Source: JAVEDQ01 sp963783105
Lineage (GTDB): Bacteria > Actinomycetota > Actinomycetes > Frankiales > Frankiaceae
DNA length: 64,000 nt
Direction of reading: 5' to 3'
NCBI GenBank assembly: GCA_963783105.1
Contig: CAWAMI010000005.1
Coordinates: 174,404-238,403 of the forward strand
Part shown: one piece after another, positions 15,899 to 24,839 of the stretch
Position numbering within the stretch: the first letter of the stretch is position 1
Layout of the letters: every line of letters begins with the position of its first letter
The notes under the pieces: model-generated
What the model was told of the DNA's origin: nothing
Database searches by the model: none
What the model saw: the letters and a program-made list of their open reading frames with translations, nothing else
Position numbers and translations under genes: made by a program

Positions 15899-16672
15899 AT
15901 GAGCGTCCCGGGGCTGCAGGTCGACAACGACGGGCGGGTGCTGCGGCTGACCCTGGACCGGCCGGACCGGCGCAACGCCCTCAACGACGAGGTGCTCGAG
16001 GGCATGGTCGCCGCCGTCGAGAACCCGGGGGAGGCCCGGGTCGTCCTCATCGCCAGCACCGGCGACAAGGTCTTCTGCTCCGGCGCCGACCTGTCCGTGA
16101 TGGCCGACGACGCGACCGGACTCGAGCGGCACGAGGCCCGCGGCGGCCTGCGGCGGCTGGTGGTCGCCGTCCGCTCCTGCCCGCTCCCGGTCGTCGCCCG
16201 CGTGCAGGGTCTGTGTCTGGCGGGTGGGGTCGGCCTCGCGCTCGGCTCCGACATCGTGCTCGCGTCGTCGGACGCGCGGTTCGGCCTGCCGGAGATCGAC
16301 GTGGGTCTCTGGCCGTTCATGGTCTCCGCGCTGCTCGCCGCGCACGTGTCGCCGAAGGTGGCCAGCGAGCTCATGTTCACCGGCCGCCGCATCGACGCCA
16401 CCGAGGCGCACCACGTCGGCCTGGTCAGCCGGGTGCTTCCCGCCTCCGACTTCGACGCGGAGGTCGAGGCGACGCTCGACAAGCTCGCCGGCGCCCCGCC
16501 GGTGGCCGTCCGGCTCGGCAAGGCCGCCTTCCTGACCGCCCTGGAGACGCCGCTGCTGCCCGCCCTCGAGGCGATGCAGGCCCAGTTGTCGCTGCTCACG
16601 ACCACGGCGGACGTGGCCGAGGGGGTCACCGCGTTCTTCGAGAAGCGCTCGCCGCGCTGGCAGGGGCGCTGA
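15899..16672 (+). CDS. Enoyl-CoA hydratase/isomerase family protein
   Basis: The 257-residue product is a crotonase-fold protein: DRPDRRNALNDEVL near residue 20, KVFCSGADLSVM for the CoA-ester oxyanion hole, and VQGLCLAGGVGLALGSDIVLAS for the second oxyanion loop. The Glu expected in LPEIDVGLWPF is present. Family members hydrate or isomerise acyl-CoA thioesters in fatty-acid turnover; the specific step is unknown. A TAGGGT box (15886-15891) lies 7 nt before the ATG, suggesting a leaderless mRNA. Confidence 0.88.
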   Translation: MSVPGLQVDNDGRVLRLTLDRPDRRNALNDEVLEGMVAAVENPGEARVVLIASTGDKVFCSGADLSVMADDATGLERHEARGGLRRLVVAVRSCPLPVVARVQGLCLAGGVGLALGSDIVLASSDARFGLPEIDVGLWPFMVSALLAAHVSPKVASELMFTGRRIDATEAHHVGLVSRVLPASDFDAEVEATLDKLAGAPPVAVRLGKAAFLTALETPLLPALEAMQAQLSLLTTTADVAEGVTAFFEKRSPRWQGR

Positions 16673-16790
16673 TAGGACGCAGCGCCGGCGACCCTCGACC
16701 CGGGCCGAGCAACGCACCTGCGTCCCGGTCGTGTCTCGCGGTGTCAAAAGGGTCAAGGCGACGAAGCGATCGGCCGATTCCCCTCCTGTG

Positions 16791-17864
16791 ATGAGTGTCG
16801 AGCCGTTCCTGCGCGCGCTGGTCGAGTGCGGCGGTTCCGACCTGCATTGCAAGGTCGGCTCCCCGCCCCGCGTCCGCATCGACGGCCGGCTGCGCAAGCT
16901 GCAGACCCGCGACCTCACCGCCGCCGACACCGAGGCGATGGTGCGCGAGGTGCTCCGCGACGACCTCGTCGAGGAGTTCGAGCGCACCAACGAGGCCGAC
17001 TTCGCCTACTCGATCCGAGGCGTCGGACGGTTCCGCGTCAACGCCTTCCGGGCCCGCGGGGCGGCCGGCCTGGTCTTCCGGCGCGTCAGCGTCGGCGCCA
17101 TCCCGCTCGACGAGCTCGGGGTGCCCGCGGTGCTCGGCTCCCTCGCACTGGAGCCGCGCGGCCTGGTGCTGGTCACCGGCCCCACCGGCTCCGGCAAGAC
17201 GACGACGCTCGCCGGCATGGTCGACCACGTCAACGCGAACCGCGAAGTGCACATCGTGACCATCGAAGACCCCATCGAGGTCCTGCACTTCGACAAGATC
17301 GCGATGGTCAACCAGCGCGAGGTCCGGGTCGACACCGATGACTTCTCGACTGCCCTGCGTGCGGCGATGCGGCAGGACCCCGACGTCATCCTGGTCGGCG
17401 AGATGCGCGACGCGGAGACGGTGAAGGCCGCGCTCGCCGCGTCCGAGACCGGTCACTTCGTCATGTCCACGCTGCACACCACGGACGCGACGGAGACGAT
17501 CAACCGCATCATCGACTTCTTCCCGCCGCACGAGCAGAAGCAGGTCCGCCTCTCCCTGGCCGGCGCGCTGCGCGGGATCGTCTGTCAGCGGCTCGTTCCG
17601 CGCGCCGACGACGAGGGTCGCTGCGTCGCGATGGAGATCGCCGTGAACACCGGCCGCATCGCCGACGCGATCGCGGACCCGGACAAGACCGGCAGCATCC
17701 AGCAGCTGGTCAGCGAGGGTTCCTACTACGGGATGATGACCTTCGACCAGCACCTTGTCGCGCTGATCCGCGACGGCGTCATCACGCTCGAGGCCGCCAT
17801 GCAGGCCTCGACCTCGCCGCACGACCTCACCGTCGAGCTGCGGCGCCTCGGCCTGGTCGCCTGA
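16791..17864 (+). CDS. PilT/PilB-type secretion/pilus retraction ATPase (orphan)
   Basis: The 357-residue protein is a type II/IV secretion ATPase of PilT type. It has an N-terminal PAS-like domain with SDLHCKVGSPPRVRIDG, a Walker A GPTGSGKTTT, an Asp box, Walker B (DPDVILVGEMRD) and the His box TGHFVMSTLHTTDA. The conserved PilT AIRNLIRE segment is replaced by a GSIQQLVSEG stretch. PilT proteins power pilus retraction, but no pilin, PilB or PilC gene is in the window. ATG 16791 and GTG 16788 are both possible starts. The stop lies in a bidirectional hairpin shared with bsaP. Confidence 0.9.
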   Translation: MSVEPFLRALVECGGSDLHCKVGSPPRVRIDGRLRKLQTRDLTAADTEAMVREVLRDDLVEEFERTNEADFAYSIRGVGRFRVNAFRARGAAGLVFRRVSVGAIPLDELGVPAVLGSLALEPRGLVLVTGPTGSGKTTTLAGMVDHVNANREVHIVTIEDPIEVLHFDKIAMVNQREVRVDTDDFSTALRAAMRQDPDVILVGEMRDAETVKAALAASETGHFVMSTLHTTDATETINRIIDFFPPHEQKQVRLSLAGALRGIVCQRLVPRADDEGRCVAMEIAVNTGRIADAIADPDKTGSIQQLVSEGSYYGMMTFDQHLVALIRDGVITLEAAMQASTSPHDLTVELRRLGLVA

Positions 17865-17890
17865 GCTCGGGCCGGCCGCCCGGGCTCAGG
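17860..17890. terminator. Hairpin overlapping both stop codons of pilT-like and bsaP genes
   Basis: CCTGAGCTCGGG (17860-17871) pairs with CCCGGGCTCAGG (17879-17890), a 12-bp stem with one U-G pair and a 7-nt loop. The stops at 17862-17864 (+) and 17886-17888 (-) both lie in the stem. Confidence 0.75.
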
Positions 17891-18128
17891 CCGGGGCGCT
17901 GGCGGTGCCGGCAGTGCTGCCGTGCTCGACGCAGCGGGCGGTCCAGCCTGTCGGCAGCACCTGCACGACCATGCGTCGGGCGCAGGCGGGGCAGTAGCGC
18001 GGGGGCTCGAGTCGACGGGCGGCCTCGCACCGGGTGTGGGCGCCCGAGTCGGCGGGCTGTCCGCAGCGGTCGCAGAACACGGCATCAGAGTAGTTCGCGC
18101 CTCGCGGGAAGCGCTCCGCGGTGGGCAT
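17886..18128 (-). CDS. bsaP: Biotin synthase auxiliary protein BsaP
   Basis: The 80-residue product is cysteine-rich: C19-x2-C22, C34, C46-x2-C49 and C66, with the core PPRYCPACARRMVVQVLPTG followed by WTARCVEHG. This matches the actinobacterial BsaP family, small iron-sulfur-related proteins needed for full biotin synthase activity. It usually sits next to bioB; here bioB lies 5 kb away on the same strand. The ATG at 18128 is the longest start; the family core begins near residue 15, so a shorter form is possible. Confidence 0.85.
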   Translation of the reverse strand: MPTAERFPRGANYSDAVFCDRCGQPADSGAHTRCEAARRLEPPRYCPACARRMVVQVLPTGWTARCVEHGSTAGTASAPA

Positions 18129-18631
18129 TCAGTTCCGCGGCCCGTCACGCCCGGGGGGTCGAGGGCTCGTCGTCCTCGGCGATCTGGTCGCCCGGGCTGC
18201 GAGCGCGTCGGCGACAGCTGTGGTCGGGGTTCTCCTTCTGTTCGCGCTTGCTTCCCAGGCGCGGCGGGCCTCGGGTGGGCCGGTGCGCTGGCGGTCGTTC
18301 TCGGTTTTCTCGAGATCTTCCTGATGGTGGTCGCCCGCCGAGCCCAGATCAGGGCTGTGATCGATACCGAACGGGACCTCGTCACGATCAGCTGGCGAGA
18401 TTGAGCAGCCTCGTTCACCGCGTGGAGGTCTGGTGCATCCACTTGCGAAGACGAGCGGGGCGCCAACGTCGATGGGTTGGGTGCTCAAACTTTGACGATG
18501 CTTCTTCCCTTGTGCCCGACTTATCCAGACATCTCGACCTCCCCGGGCCCGAACCTCCGCAGCTTTGTCGGATTCTGTTCAGGCACGTTCGCCTGCGTCA
18601 GGTCACCGGCACACCTGGGTAGGTCGACACG
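18129..18631. other. 503-bp stretch with a possible broken small membrane-protein gene (18148-18404)
   Basis: No intact convincing gene was found. On the plus strand, the frame through 18121-18324 encodes LVVLGDLVARAASASATAVVG then VLLLFALASQ. A different frame ending at 18404 encodes GWAGALAVVLGFLEIFLMVV then RRAQIRAVIDTERDLVTISW. Together these look like a two-span membrane protein split by one frameshift near 18265. From 18405 to 18631 there is only lower-GC sequence with no feature I can support. Confidence 0.3.
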
Positions 18632-18868
18632 GTGATCGGCCGGCTCGTCCCCCTGGTGCTCGCCGTCGTTCTCCTGGCCCTCGGGCTGGCGATGCGGCGA
18701 GACCCGGCCTGGTTCGTGGATCGCTCGCCGGCCACCCGGCATGACCCGACGGTCGAGCGAGACGTGTTCGTGCAGCAGGTTCGGCGGATGGGTCTGTGGG
18801 GCGCGATCGGCGGTGCCGTTCTCGTGCTTCTCGGCCTGCTGTTCCTGGTCTCCGGTCAGATGACGTGA
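18632..18868 (+). CDS. Small two-span membrane protein of unknown function
   Basis: The 78-residue product has two hydrophobic helices, roughly residues 3-20 (RLVPLVLAVVLLALGLAM) and 51-73 (GAIGGAVLVLLGLLFLVS), separated by a charged loop. I do not recognise the family. The start is a GTG; TAGGTC lies 6 nt upstream, similar to the leaderless starts seen elsewhere in the window. It is convergent with the membrane-protein gene at 18893. Confidence 0.6.
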   Translation: MIGRLVPLVLAVVLLALGLAMRRDPAWFVDRSPATRHDPTVERDVFVQQVRRMGLWGAIGGAVLVLLGLLFLVSGQMT

Positions 18869-18892
18869 CGGGATCAGAACGCCGATCAGCCC

Positions 18893-19213
18893 CTACGCGC
18901 GGCGCCGCGGCCGGATTTCGTGGACCCAGAGGTAGGCGAGCCACACCGGCACGGTGACCATGACAGCCCCCAGCACCCACAGCGCCCGGGAGCCGCGCAA
19001 CCGCTTGTCCGTCGCGATCAGCGCCGCGAAGACCACCACCAGCACGAACAGCAATGCGTTGTGCGCATAGGAGCGCGCGTCGAACTGGCCGCCGGACGTG
19101 AGCGTCCCCAGGTACCAGGGCATGTCGGCGACGAGCGCGATCGCGAGGGCGACCATCAGCCCGGTGACCGTGACCGGCAGCCTGCGACGTGCGGCCATCG
19201 AATCCCCGGCCAT
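18893..19213 (-). CDS. Small integral membrane protein of unknown function
   Basis: The 106-residue product has three predicted spans: LPVTVTGLMVALAIALVADM, ALLFVLVVVFAALIA and WVLGAVMVTVPVWLAYLWVH, with a basic RPRRRA tail. ATG 19213 is chosen; ATG 19198, five codons later, is also possible. The frame stays open far upstream but the upstream part overlaps the reductase gene in another frame and is not coding. No family is recognised. Confidence 0.6.
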   Translation of the reverse strand: MAGDSMAARRRLPVTVTGLMVALAIALVADMPWYLGTLTSGGQFDARSYAHNALLFVLVVVFAALIATDKRLRGSRALWVLGAVMVTVPVWLAYLWVHEIRPRRRA

Positions 19214-19320
19214 GACACCCCGCATCCCCGGCCGCTGCCCCGGACGGCCGTCGGCGACCTCCGCGTACCCCACGGCTCCCTCCGGGATGCAGCCCAGGGG
19301 TGGGTGCAGCCCTGGCGCTG

Positions 19321-19875
19321 TCAGCCGGCCCTTCCGTAGCGCAGGAAGACGGTGCCGCTGCGGAAGGTGCGCTGCTCGAGCAGCCGTAGCCGCAGGTCGG
19401 CCCCGAGCGGCACGTACGGCTTGCCGCCGCCGGTGAAGGCCGGCACCACCCTCGGGCGGAACTCGTCGATCAGGTCCAGCAGCGATGCGGCGAGCCCGGG
19501 GCCGCCGACGCCGAGGTCGCCGTCGGTCTCGTCCTTGAGCCGGACGACCTCGTCGACCGCATCGGCGCGGCGCACCAGTCGGCAACCGGGGGCCACCGAG
19601 TCCAGCGAATCGGAGAACACGATCCGCGGCGTCTCGGCGTAGATGCTGGCGAACTCCGCCTCCACCTCGGGCCCGTCGGCCCGTTCCGGCGCCGTCCAGA
19701 AGTCCTCCATGATCTCGTAGAGGCCGCGGCCGAACAGCAACGCCGCCGTGTCCCGCGTCTGCTGGTTCGCGAAGCGGTGGACCTCCTCGTCCGGGACGGA
19801 GAAGCCGATGCTCCCGGTCGGATCCTCGACGTAGCCGTCGAGGGAGATGCTCATGCTGTAGCTGAGGGTCCCCAT
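19321..19875 (-). CDS. Dihydrofolate reductase / RibD C-terminal domain family protein
   Basis: The 184-residue product begins MGTLSYSMSISLDGYVEDP, the hallmark start of RibD_C-type reductases. It continues with ALLFGRGLYEIMEDFW, a GGPGLAASLLDLIDEFR helix and a PAFTGGGKPYVP loop. These proteins share the fold of dihydrofolate reductase and bind NADPH, but most of this stand-alone group have no proven substrate. Single gene, divergent from the BrkB-type gene. Confidence 0.85.
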   Translation of the reverse strand: MGTLSYSMSISLDGYVEDPTGSIGFSVPDEEVHRFANQQTRDTAALLFGRGLYEIMEDFWTAPERADGPEVEAEFASIYAETPRIVFSDSLDSVAPGCRLVRRADAVDEVVRLKDETDGDLGVGGPGLAASLLDLIDEFRPRVVPAFTGGGKPYVPLGADLRLRLLEQRTFRSGTVFLRYGRAG

Positions 19876-20006
19876 GGAGAAGTAGACGCTCCGGGGAAGC
19901 CGAAATCATCGTGATCCGGCCCCGAGGGGGCTCCAATAGGCGGTCGTATGCCGGGCATCTCGTCGATGCACCGGCTGAACCGCGGTCCCGGGGGTATCTC
20001 CAGCTC

Positions 20007-20975
20007 GTGAGCGTGTGGGGGCGAGTGCGTGGGGTGGTCACGGACACCTACGCCGACCTCCGCGGTCGCGACATCCCTCTCGGTGCCGCCGGGCTCACCT
20101 TCTACGCGGTCGTCGCGCTCGTCCCGCTGCTCGTCGTCGCCTGCTGGCTGGCCGGGCTGCTGCTCGGCGGCAGCGAGCTGCGCGACCTCGGCGCGAGCCT
20201 CGCCCACACCGTGGGCACCCGGCACGACCTGGACGACGCCGTCCGTCGGCTGACGGACGAAGGTACTTCCGCGCAGCTCCCGGCGCTGATCGCGGCCGCG
20301 CTCATCTCCACGCTCTACGGCGAGGGGTTCGCCCGCGCGTTCGGCCGACTCGCCCGCAGCGACGTCGGTCGCTCGACGCCGCCGCGCTGGAGGGGACGTT
20401 CACTCGGTGCCCTCCGAGGGCGGCTGGCCGCGCCGCTGCTGGTCGCGGCGTCCGGCGTGCTCGTCGGAGCGGGGCTGGTGCTCGCGGCGTGGCTGTCCTC
20501 CGCGCTCGGCGGCGACGACAAGGCGACCGTGCTCGGTGTGTACCTGGCCTTCCTCGTGTGCTGGGCCGGGGCCACCGCGAACGTGCTGCTCTGCTACCGC
20601 GTCTTCGGGCCGCTGCGCCCCCGCTTCGGCGCGCTCCTCTGGGGTGCGGCCGGGGCCGGATCGTGGATCGCGGGCAGCGTGCTGGGCTTCCTGCTCGTGC
20701 TGAGCCTGCCGATCGACCTCGGTCAGCCGTTCGCCGGCAGCGACGCGTTGGGCACTGCGGCCCTACTGATCTTCTGGCTCTACTTCAGCCACATCGCGGT
20801 GCTGCTCGGCTACGCGGTGGCGTTGCGCATCTCGGCGGGCCCGCGCGATGCCGACGACGGCCCGGACGAGCCCGACGCCCTCGCGCCCATCGAGGCACCC
20901 GGAGACGTCGAGATGGACTCGGGCACGGGCCGGGACGGGACGACCGATCGGACGCGGGTCGTCGTCGGCAGCTGA
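20007..20975 (+). CDS. YihY/BrkB-family integral membrane protein
   Basis: The 322-residue product has six hydrophobic segments and the YihY/BrkB N-terminal pattern RDIPLGAAGLTFYAVVALVP, with GYAVALR after the last span. The C-terminal 50 residues are acidic and soluble. Once called ribonuclease BN in error, the family is now regarded as an envelope transporter or anionic-phospholipid-linked membrane protein of unclear function. GTG 20007 is chosen because it is the first start before the conserved region; the frame is open to 19911. Confidence 0.82.
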   Translation: MSVWGRVRGVVTDTYADLRGRDIPLGAAGLTFYAVVALVPLLVVACWLAGLLLGGSELRDLGASLAHTVGTRHDLDDAVRRLTDEGTSAQLPALIAAALISTLYGEGFARAFGRLARSDVGRSTPPRWRGRSLGALRGRLAAPLLVAASGVLVGAGLVLAAWLSSALGGDDKATVLGVYLAFLVCWAGATANVLLCYRVFGPLRPRFGALLWGAAGAGSWIAGSVLGFLLVLSLPIDLGQPFAGSDALGTAALLIFWLYFSHIAVLLGYAVALRISAGPRDADDGPDEPDALAPIEAPGDVEMDSGTGRDGTTDRTRVVVGS

Positions 20976-21005
20976 CGCCGACCAGCCCGATCCGCGGAGA
21001 TGCCA

Positions 21006-21036
21006 TTGACGTGGAGTAGCGGTTCGGAGGTCTAAT
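21006..21036 (+). promoter_or_regulatory. Candidate promoter for the DUF3311-symporter operon
   Basis: TTGACG (21006-21011) and TCTAAT (21031-21036) are separated by 19 bp. A conventional GGAGGG Shine-Dalgarno stands 7 nt before the ATG at 21090, so this operon has a leader, unlike many neighbours. Confidence 0.45.
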
Positions 21037-21089
21037 GTCCCCGTTTGGCACGGCACCTCCCCACATCGCCGGCCGACGGAGGGTGATCC

Positions 21090-21356
21090 ATGAACCCCGA
21101 GGCTTCGACTCCGGACCCCGCTCGGCGGGAGCGGGAACGGGAGATCCAGACCGCCACCCGGCAGCACGTCCGCACGCCGCTGTGGAACCTGCTGTTGCTG
21201 GTCCCGCTCCTGTTGACGCTGTTCCCGGGCTTCTACAACAAGACGGACCCGACGCTGTTCGACATCCCGTTCTTCTACTGGTGGCAGTTCCTGTGCATCC
21301 CGATCGGCGTCGTCAGCGTGATCGTCGTGTTCCGGATGACGCGGGGTGATCGGTGA
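21090..21356 (+). CDS. DUF3311 small membrane protein (symporter partner)
   Basis: The 88-residue product has two membrane spans, LWNLLLLVPLLLTLFPGFYN and a C-terminal WWQFLCIPIGVVSVIVVFRM, with FYNKTDPTLFDIPFFYWW between. This is the DUF3311 pattern, a family of small proteins encoded just before sodium:solute symporters, analogous to the YhdT/DUF485-type small subunits. Its stop overlaps the symporter ATG by one base, so the two are translationally coupled. Confidence 0.9.
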   Translation: MNPEASTPDPARREREREIQTATRQHVRTPLWNLLLLVPLLLTLFPGFYNKTDPTLFDIPFFYWWQFLCIPIGVVSVIVVFRMTRGDR

Positions 21357-23014
21357 TGGGCGGCATCAACCAGGTCGAACTGTGGATCCTGATCTTCTTC
21401 TTCGTCCTGGTGACCGGGATGGGCTTCATCGCCTCGCGCTGGAAGCGGGCGGCGTCCCTGGACAGCCTGGACGAGTGGGGACTCGGCGGTCGGAACTTCG
21501 GCACCTGGGTGACGTGGTTCCTGCTCGGCGGCGACCTGTACACGGCCTACACGTTCATCGCCGTGCCCGCACTGATCTACGGAGCCGGCGCCCAGGGCTT
21601 CTTCGCCGTGCCCTACACGATCGTCGTCTATCCGCTGGTGTTCCTGGTCGCCCCGCGCCTCTGGTCGGTCTCGCACCGCAACGGCTACGTGACGCCCGCC
21701 GACTTCGTCCGGGGCCGGACGGGCTCGGGAGCCCTCGCCCTCGCCGTGGCGCTGACGGCCATCGTCGCGACCATGCCGTACATCGCGCTCCAGCTGGTCG
21801 GCATCGAGGCAGTGCTCGGCGCCATCGGCATCAGCGGCACCTGGCCCCTGTGGCTGGCGTTCATCGTTCTGGCGATCTACACCTACCAGTCCGGATTGCG
21901 CGCGCCCGCGCTCATCGCGTTCGTGAAGGACACGCTCATCTACATCGTCGTCATCGCGGCGATCATCTATCTGCCGTCGAAGCTCGGCGGGTGGGGCGAG
22001 ATCTTCGGCAAGTCGAACGCGAAGTTCGAGGCGTCGCCGAGCCAGACCGACGGGATCACGCTGGCGTCGGCGCAGACCCTCGGGTACTCGACGCTGGCGC
22101 TCGGCTCGGCGATGGCGTTGTTCCTCTACCCGCACTCGGTCACGGCGGTGCTGGCCTCCCGGAGCCGGGACACCATCAAGCGCAACATGGCGGCGCTGCC
22201 GGCCTACAGCTTCGTGCTGGGGTTGATCGCGCTGCTCGGCTTCATGGCCATCGCGGCCGGCATCAAGCCCGGCACACTGGCCGGCAAGCCCAACTCGAAC
22301 ACCGTCATCCCGCTGCTGTTCGACGCCGAGTTCCCGTCCTGGTTCGCCGGGGTCGCCTTCTCCGCGATCGCGATCGGCGCGCTCGTGCCCGCGGCGATCA
22401 TGTCGATCGCGGCCGCCAACCTGTTCACCCGCAACGTCTACAAGGAGTACCTGCGCCCGACGGCGTCGACGCGTGAAGAGGCGCAGGTCAGCAAGATCGC
22501 ATCGCTCGCGGTGAAGCTGGGGGCGCTGATCGCGATCCTCGCGCTCGACGTCCAGTACGCGATCGACCTGCAGCTCATCGGCGGCGTGCTGATCCTGCAG
22601 ATCCTGCCCGCGGTCGTCTTCATGCTCTACAACCGCTGGTTCCATCGCTGGGCGCTGCTGGCCGGCTGGGCGGTCGGCATGATCTTCGGCATCTGGATGC
22701 TGTACGTGACGCCGAACCCGCAGAACAACAAGCAGCACTTCGGCGGCGCGCAGTGGGCGTTCTCGCACTTGGGATTCGACACCAAGTCGACGATCTACAC
22801 CGGGCTCGTGGCGCTGGCGATCAACGCGCTCGTCGCCGCGGCGCTGACGCCGGTCTTCCGCGCGATGTCGCTGCCCGAGGGTCGCGACGACACGAAGGAA
22901 GAGGACTACCACGTGGAGGCCGGCGACCCGGGTGTGGCCGCCGACCCGGCGACGGAGGTGCAGGAGGCCGACGTGCACTCGGCGTCCGGCACGGCACCAC
23001 GGCAGGACTCGTAG
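21356..23014 (+). CDS. Sodium:solute symporter (SSS family, monocarboxylate-type)
   Basis: The 552-residue protein has about 13 hydrophobic spans and SSS-family features: DEWGLGGRNFGTWVTWFLLG near residue 40, the DLYTAYTF helix, and GYVTPADFVRGRTGSG. It resembles monocarboxylate permeases of the MctP type that take up lactate, pyruvate or acetate with sodium or protons; the substrate is inferred from family only. The last 60 residues form a hydrophilic acidic tail. ATG 21356 overlaps the DUF3311 stop by one base; a GTG at 21353 is an alternative. Confidence 0.88.
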   Translation: MGGINQVELWILIFFFVLVTGMGFIASRWKRAASLDSLDEWGLGGRNFGTWVTWFLLGGDLYTAYTFIAVPALIYGAGAQGFFAVPYTIVVYPLVFLVAPRLWSVSHRNGYVTPADFVRGRTGSGALALAVALTAIVATMPYIALQLVGIEAVLGAIGISGTWPLWLAFIVLAIYTYQSGLRAPALIAFVKDTLIYIVVIAAIIYLPSKLGGWGEIFGKSNAKFEASPSQTDGITLASAQTLGYSTLALGSAMALFLYPHSVTAVLASRSRDTIKRNMAALPAYSFVLGLIALLGFMAIAAGIKPGTLAGKPNSNTVIPLLFDAEFPSWFAGVAFSAIAIGALVPAAIMSIAAANLFTRNVYKEYLRPTASTREEAQVSKIASLAVKLGALIAILALDVQYAIDLQLIGGVLILQILPAVVFMLYNRWFHRWALLAGWAVGMIFGIWMLYVTPNPQNNKQHFGGAQWAFSHLGFDTKSTIYTGLVALAINALVAAALTPVFRAMSLPEGRDDTKEEDYHVEAGDPGVAADPATEVQEADVHSASGTAPRQDS

Positions 23015-23032
23015 CCGGAGCCGGAGCCGGAG
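23015..23032. repeat. Hexanucleotide repeat (CCGGAG)3 after the symporter stop
   Basis: Three exact CCGGAG units follow the TAG stop directly and are followed by CCGTCG. The rest of the gap to bioB (23033-23308) holds small hairpins such as CCTCCA-N11-TGGAGG (23223-23245) but no gene. Confidence 0.7.
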
Positions 23033-23284
23033 CCGTCGAGGGGCCTACGGCCGGGACAGCGTCGACAGCACGCGGGCCAGCCGACCCGCGTGGATGGGTG
23101 CGGGCACGGGGCGGGCACCCACCTGCGCGAGCAGGGGTTCGGGAAGGAACCGCGTCGCGGCGAGCCAGGGGGTACCCGGCTGCAGGACCGTACCGGGGAT
23201 CGGGGAGTCGATCGACACAAGACCTCCAACAGAGAGTGCTGGAGGCCTATCGGGCGGATCCGGCCGGACGGGAGGGCTTCCCGC

Positions 23285-23300
23285 CGGGACTTTCGTCCCG
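23285..23300 (-). terminator. Short hairpin downstream of bioB
   Basis: CGGGAC (23285-23290), TTTC loop, GTCCCG (23295-23300). It lies 8 bp beyond the bioB stop and has a compact tetraloop; no U-tract, as is usual for high-GC actinobacteria. Confidence 0.5.
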
Positions 23301-23308
23301 GATGCGCC

Positions 23309-24301
23309 TCAGAGGGTCGCGGAGAGCGCCTTCAGCGGCATGTTCAGCTCGGCCAGGGTGCTGAGGTCCTCGGTCGCCGGCCGGCCGAGCGTCGTCAGGT
23401 AGTTGCCGACGATCACGGCGTTGATGCCGCCGGTGAAGCCCTGCACGTCCAGGTCGCCGAGGGTGATCTCGCGACCGCCGGCGTAGCGCAGGATCGTCCG
23501 CGGCAGCACCAGGCGGAACGTCGCGATCGCCTTCAGCGCCTCGCGGGCCTCGACCGTCGGTAGGTCGCCGAACGGGGTTCCGGGGCGGGGGTTGAGGAAG
23601 TTGAGCGGCACCTCGTCCGGCTCGAGCGCGGCCAGCTGCGCGGCGAACTCGGCCCGCTGCTCCAGCGTCTCGCCGAGCCCGAGGATGCCGCCGCAGCAGA
23701 GTTCCATGCCCGCGGCCTTGACCATCTGGCAGGTGTCCACCCGCTCCTCGAACGAGTGCGTCGTCACGACCTGGCCGAAGTGCGAGCGCGCGGTCTCGAG
23801 GTTGTGGTTGTAGCGGTGGACGCCGATCTCGGCGAGCTCGTCGACCTGCTCCTGGGTGAGCATCCCGAGCGAGCAGGCGACCTGGATGTCGACGGCCTCG
23901 CGGATCGCCGCGACGCCCTCGCGCACCTGCGACATCAGCCGCTTGTCCGGCCCGCGGACGGCCGCCACGATGCAGAACTCGGTCGCCCCGGTCGCCGCGG
24001 TCTCCTTCGCCGCCTCGACCAGGCTCGGGATGTCGAGCCAGGCGGAGCGGACGGGGGAGGAGAACTGCCCGGACTGCGAGCAGAAGTGGCAGTCCTCGGG
24101 GCAGCCGCCGGTCTTCAGGCTGATGATGCCCTCGACTTCGACCTCCGGCCCGCACCAGCGCATCCGCACCTCGTGCGCGAGCTGCAGCAGCTCCGGCAGT
24201 CGGTCGTCGGGGAGCTGCAGACACTCCAGCGCCTGGAACTCGTCGAGCCCCTTGCCGTTCTCCAACACCTGCTCGCGGGCCACCGCCAGAACGTCCGTCA
24301 C
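23309..24301 (-). CDS. bioB: Biotin synthase BioB
   Basis: BioB inserts sulfur into dethiobiotin, the last step of biotin synthesis. The 330-residue protein has the radical-SAM cluster motif GCPEDCHFC (Cys67, Cys71, Cys74), VACSLGML, YNHNLETARSHF and CCGGILGLGET, where the Cys residues serve the auxiliary cluster. FTGGINAVIVGNYLTT near the C-terminus is also typical. The GTG start is preceded by CAGGAT 7 nt upstream, a weak leaderless-type -10 box. It is separated from bioD by a decayed region and from bsaP by 5 kb. Confidence 0.97.
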   Translation of the reverse strand: MTDVLAVAREQVLENGKGLDEFQALECLQLPDDRLPELLQLAHEVRMRWCGPEVEVEGIISLKTGGCPEDCHFCSQSGQFSSPVRSAWLDIPSLVEAAKETAATGATEFCIVAAVRGPDKRLMSQVREGVAAIREAVDIQVACSLGMLTQEQVDELAEIGVHRYNHNLETARSHFGQVVTTHSFEERVDTCQMVKAAGMELCCGGILGLGETLEQRAEFAAQLAALEPDEVPLNFLNPRPGTPFGDLPTVEAREALKAIATFRLVLPRTILRYAGGREITLGDLDVQGFTGGINAVIVGNYLTTLGRPATEDLSTLAELNMPLKALSATL

Positions 24302-24365
24302 GGTCCCGATCCTGCCTCATGGGCGCGCTCGACGGGTCCGCTCCTCGTTGTGAGGCTGGTCGGCC

Positions 24366-24839
24366 TCAGGTCGGGACCGGCCCGTCCCACGACCACCGCG
24401 GCATCGGGGTGTCGTCCGGCACGTCGTCCGCCGAGCCCGGGTACGCCGTCATCTCCGCAGTCGCCCAGACCATGTAGGCGTGCATCGCGCGCCGGAAGGC
24501 GGGCTCCGTCGGTAGTTCCGCATCGTCCATGGCTCGCGTCGAAGCAGGCGACGAAGCGGCGCGACAGGTCGTCCATGTCGCCGTTCCCGGAGTGCATGAC
24601 CAGGACGTCGCGATGGTCACCGCACTGCTCGCGAGTACATCGGCGGGCCGCCGAGGACTTCCGCCCAGTAGGCGGCCAGTCGTTCGACGTGCTGCGGATG
24701 CTGGTCCTGGTGGGAAAAGGGGTGGTTCAGCTCGGGGTCCGCGAGGCAACACGCGTGGTGGGCGGCGGCCAGAGCGAGCAACGCCGGCTCGCCGCCCGCG
24801 AACTCGAACAGCGACGGGTGCACGCCGAAGATCGTCCAC
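24366..24839 (-). pseudogene. Group II truncated hemoglobin-like gene with about three frameshifts
   Basis: Pieces of one globin are spread over three minus-strand frames. The first, after a GTG at 24839, is TIFGVHPSLFEFAGGEPA then HHACCLADPELNHPFSH and AAYWAEVLGGPPMYS. The second is DVLVMHSGNGDMDDLSRRF then VACFDAS. The third is AFRRAMHAYMVWATAEM then PMPRWSWDGPVPT, ending at 24366. The order and the F-H-G-N-D segments fit actinobacterial truncated hemoglobins, which bind O2 or NO. Frame breaks fall near 24837, 24628 and 24540. It could be a decaying gene or a cluster of sequence errors. Confidence 0.75.
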
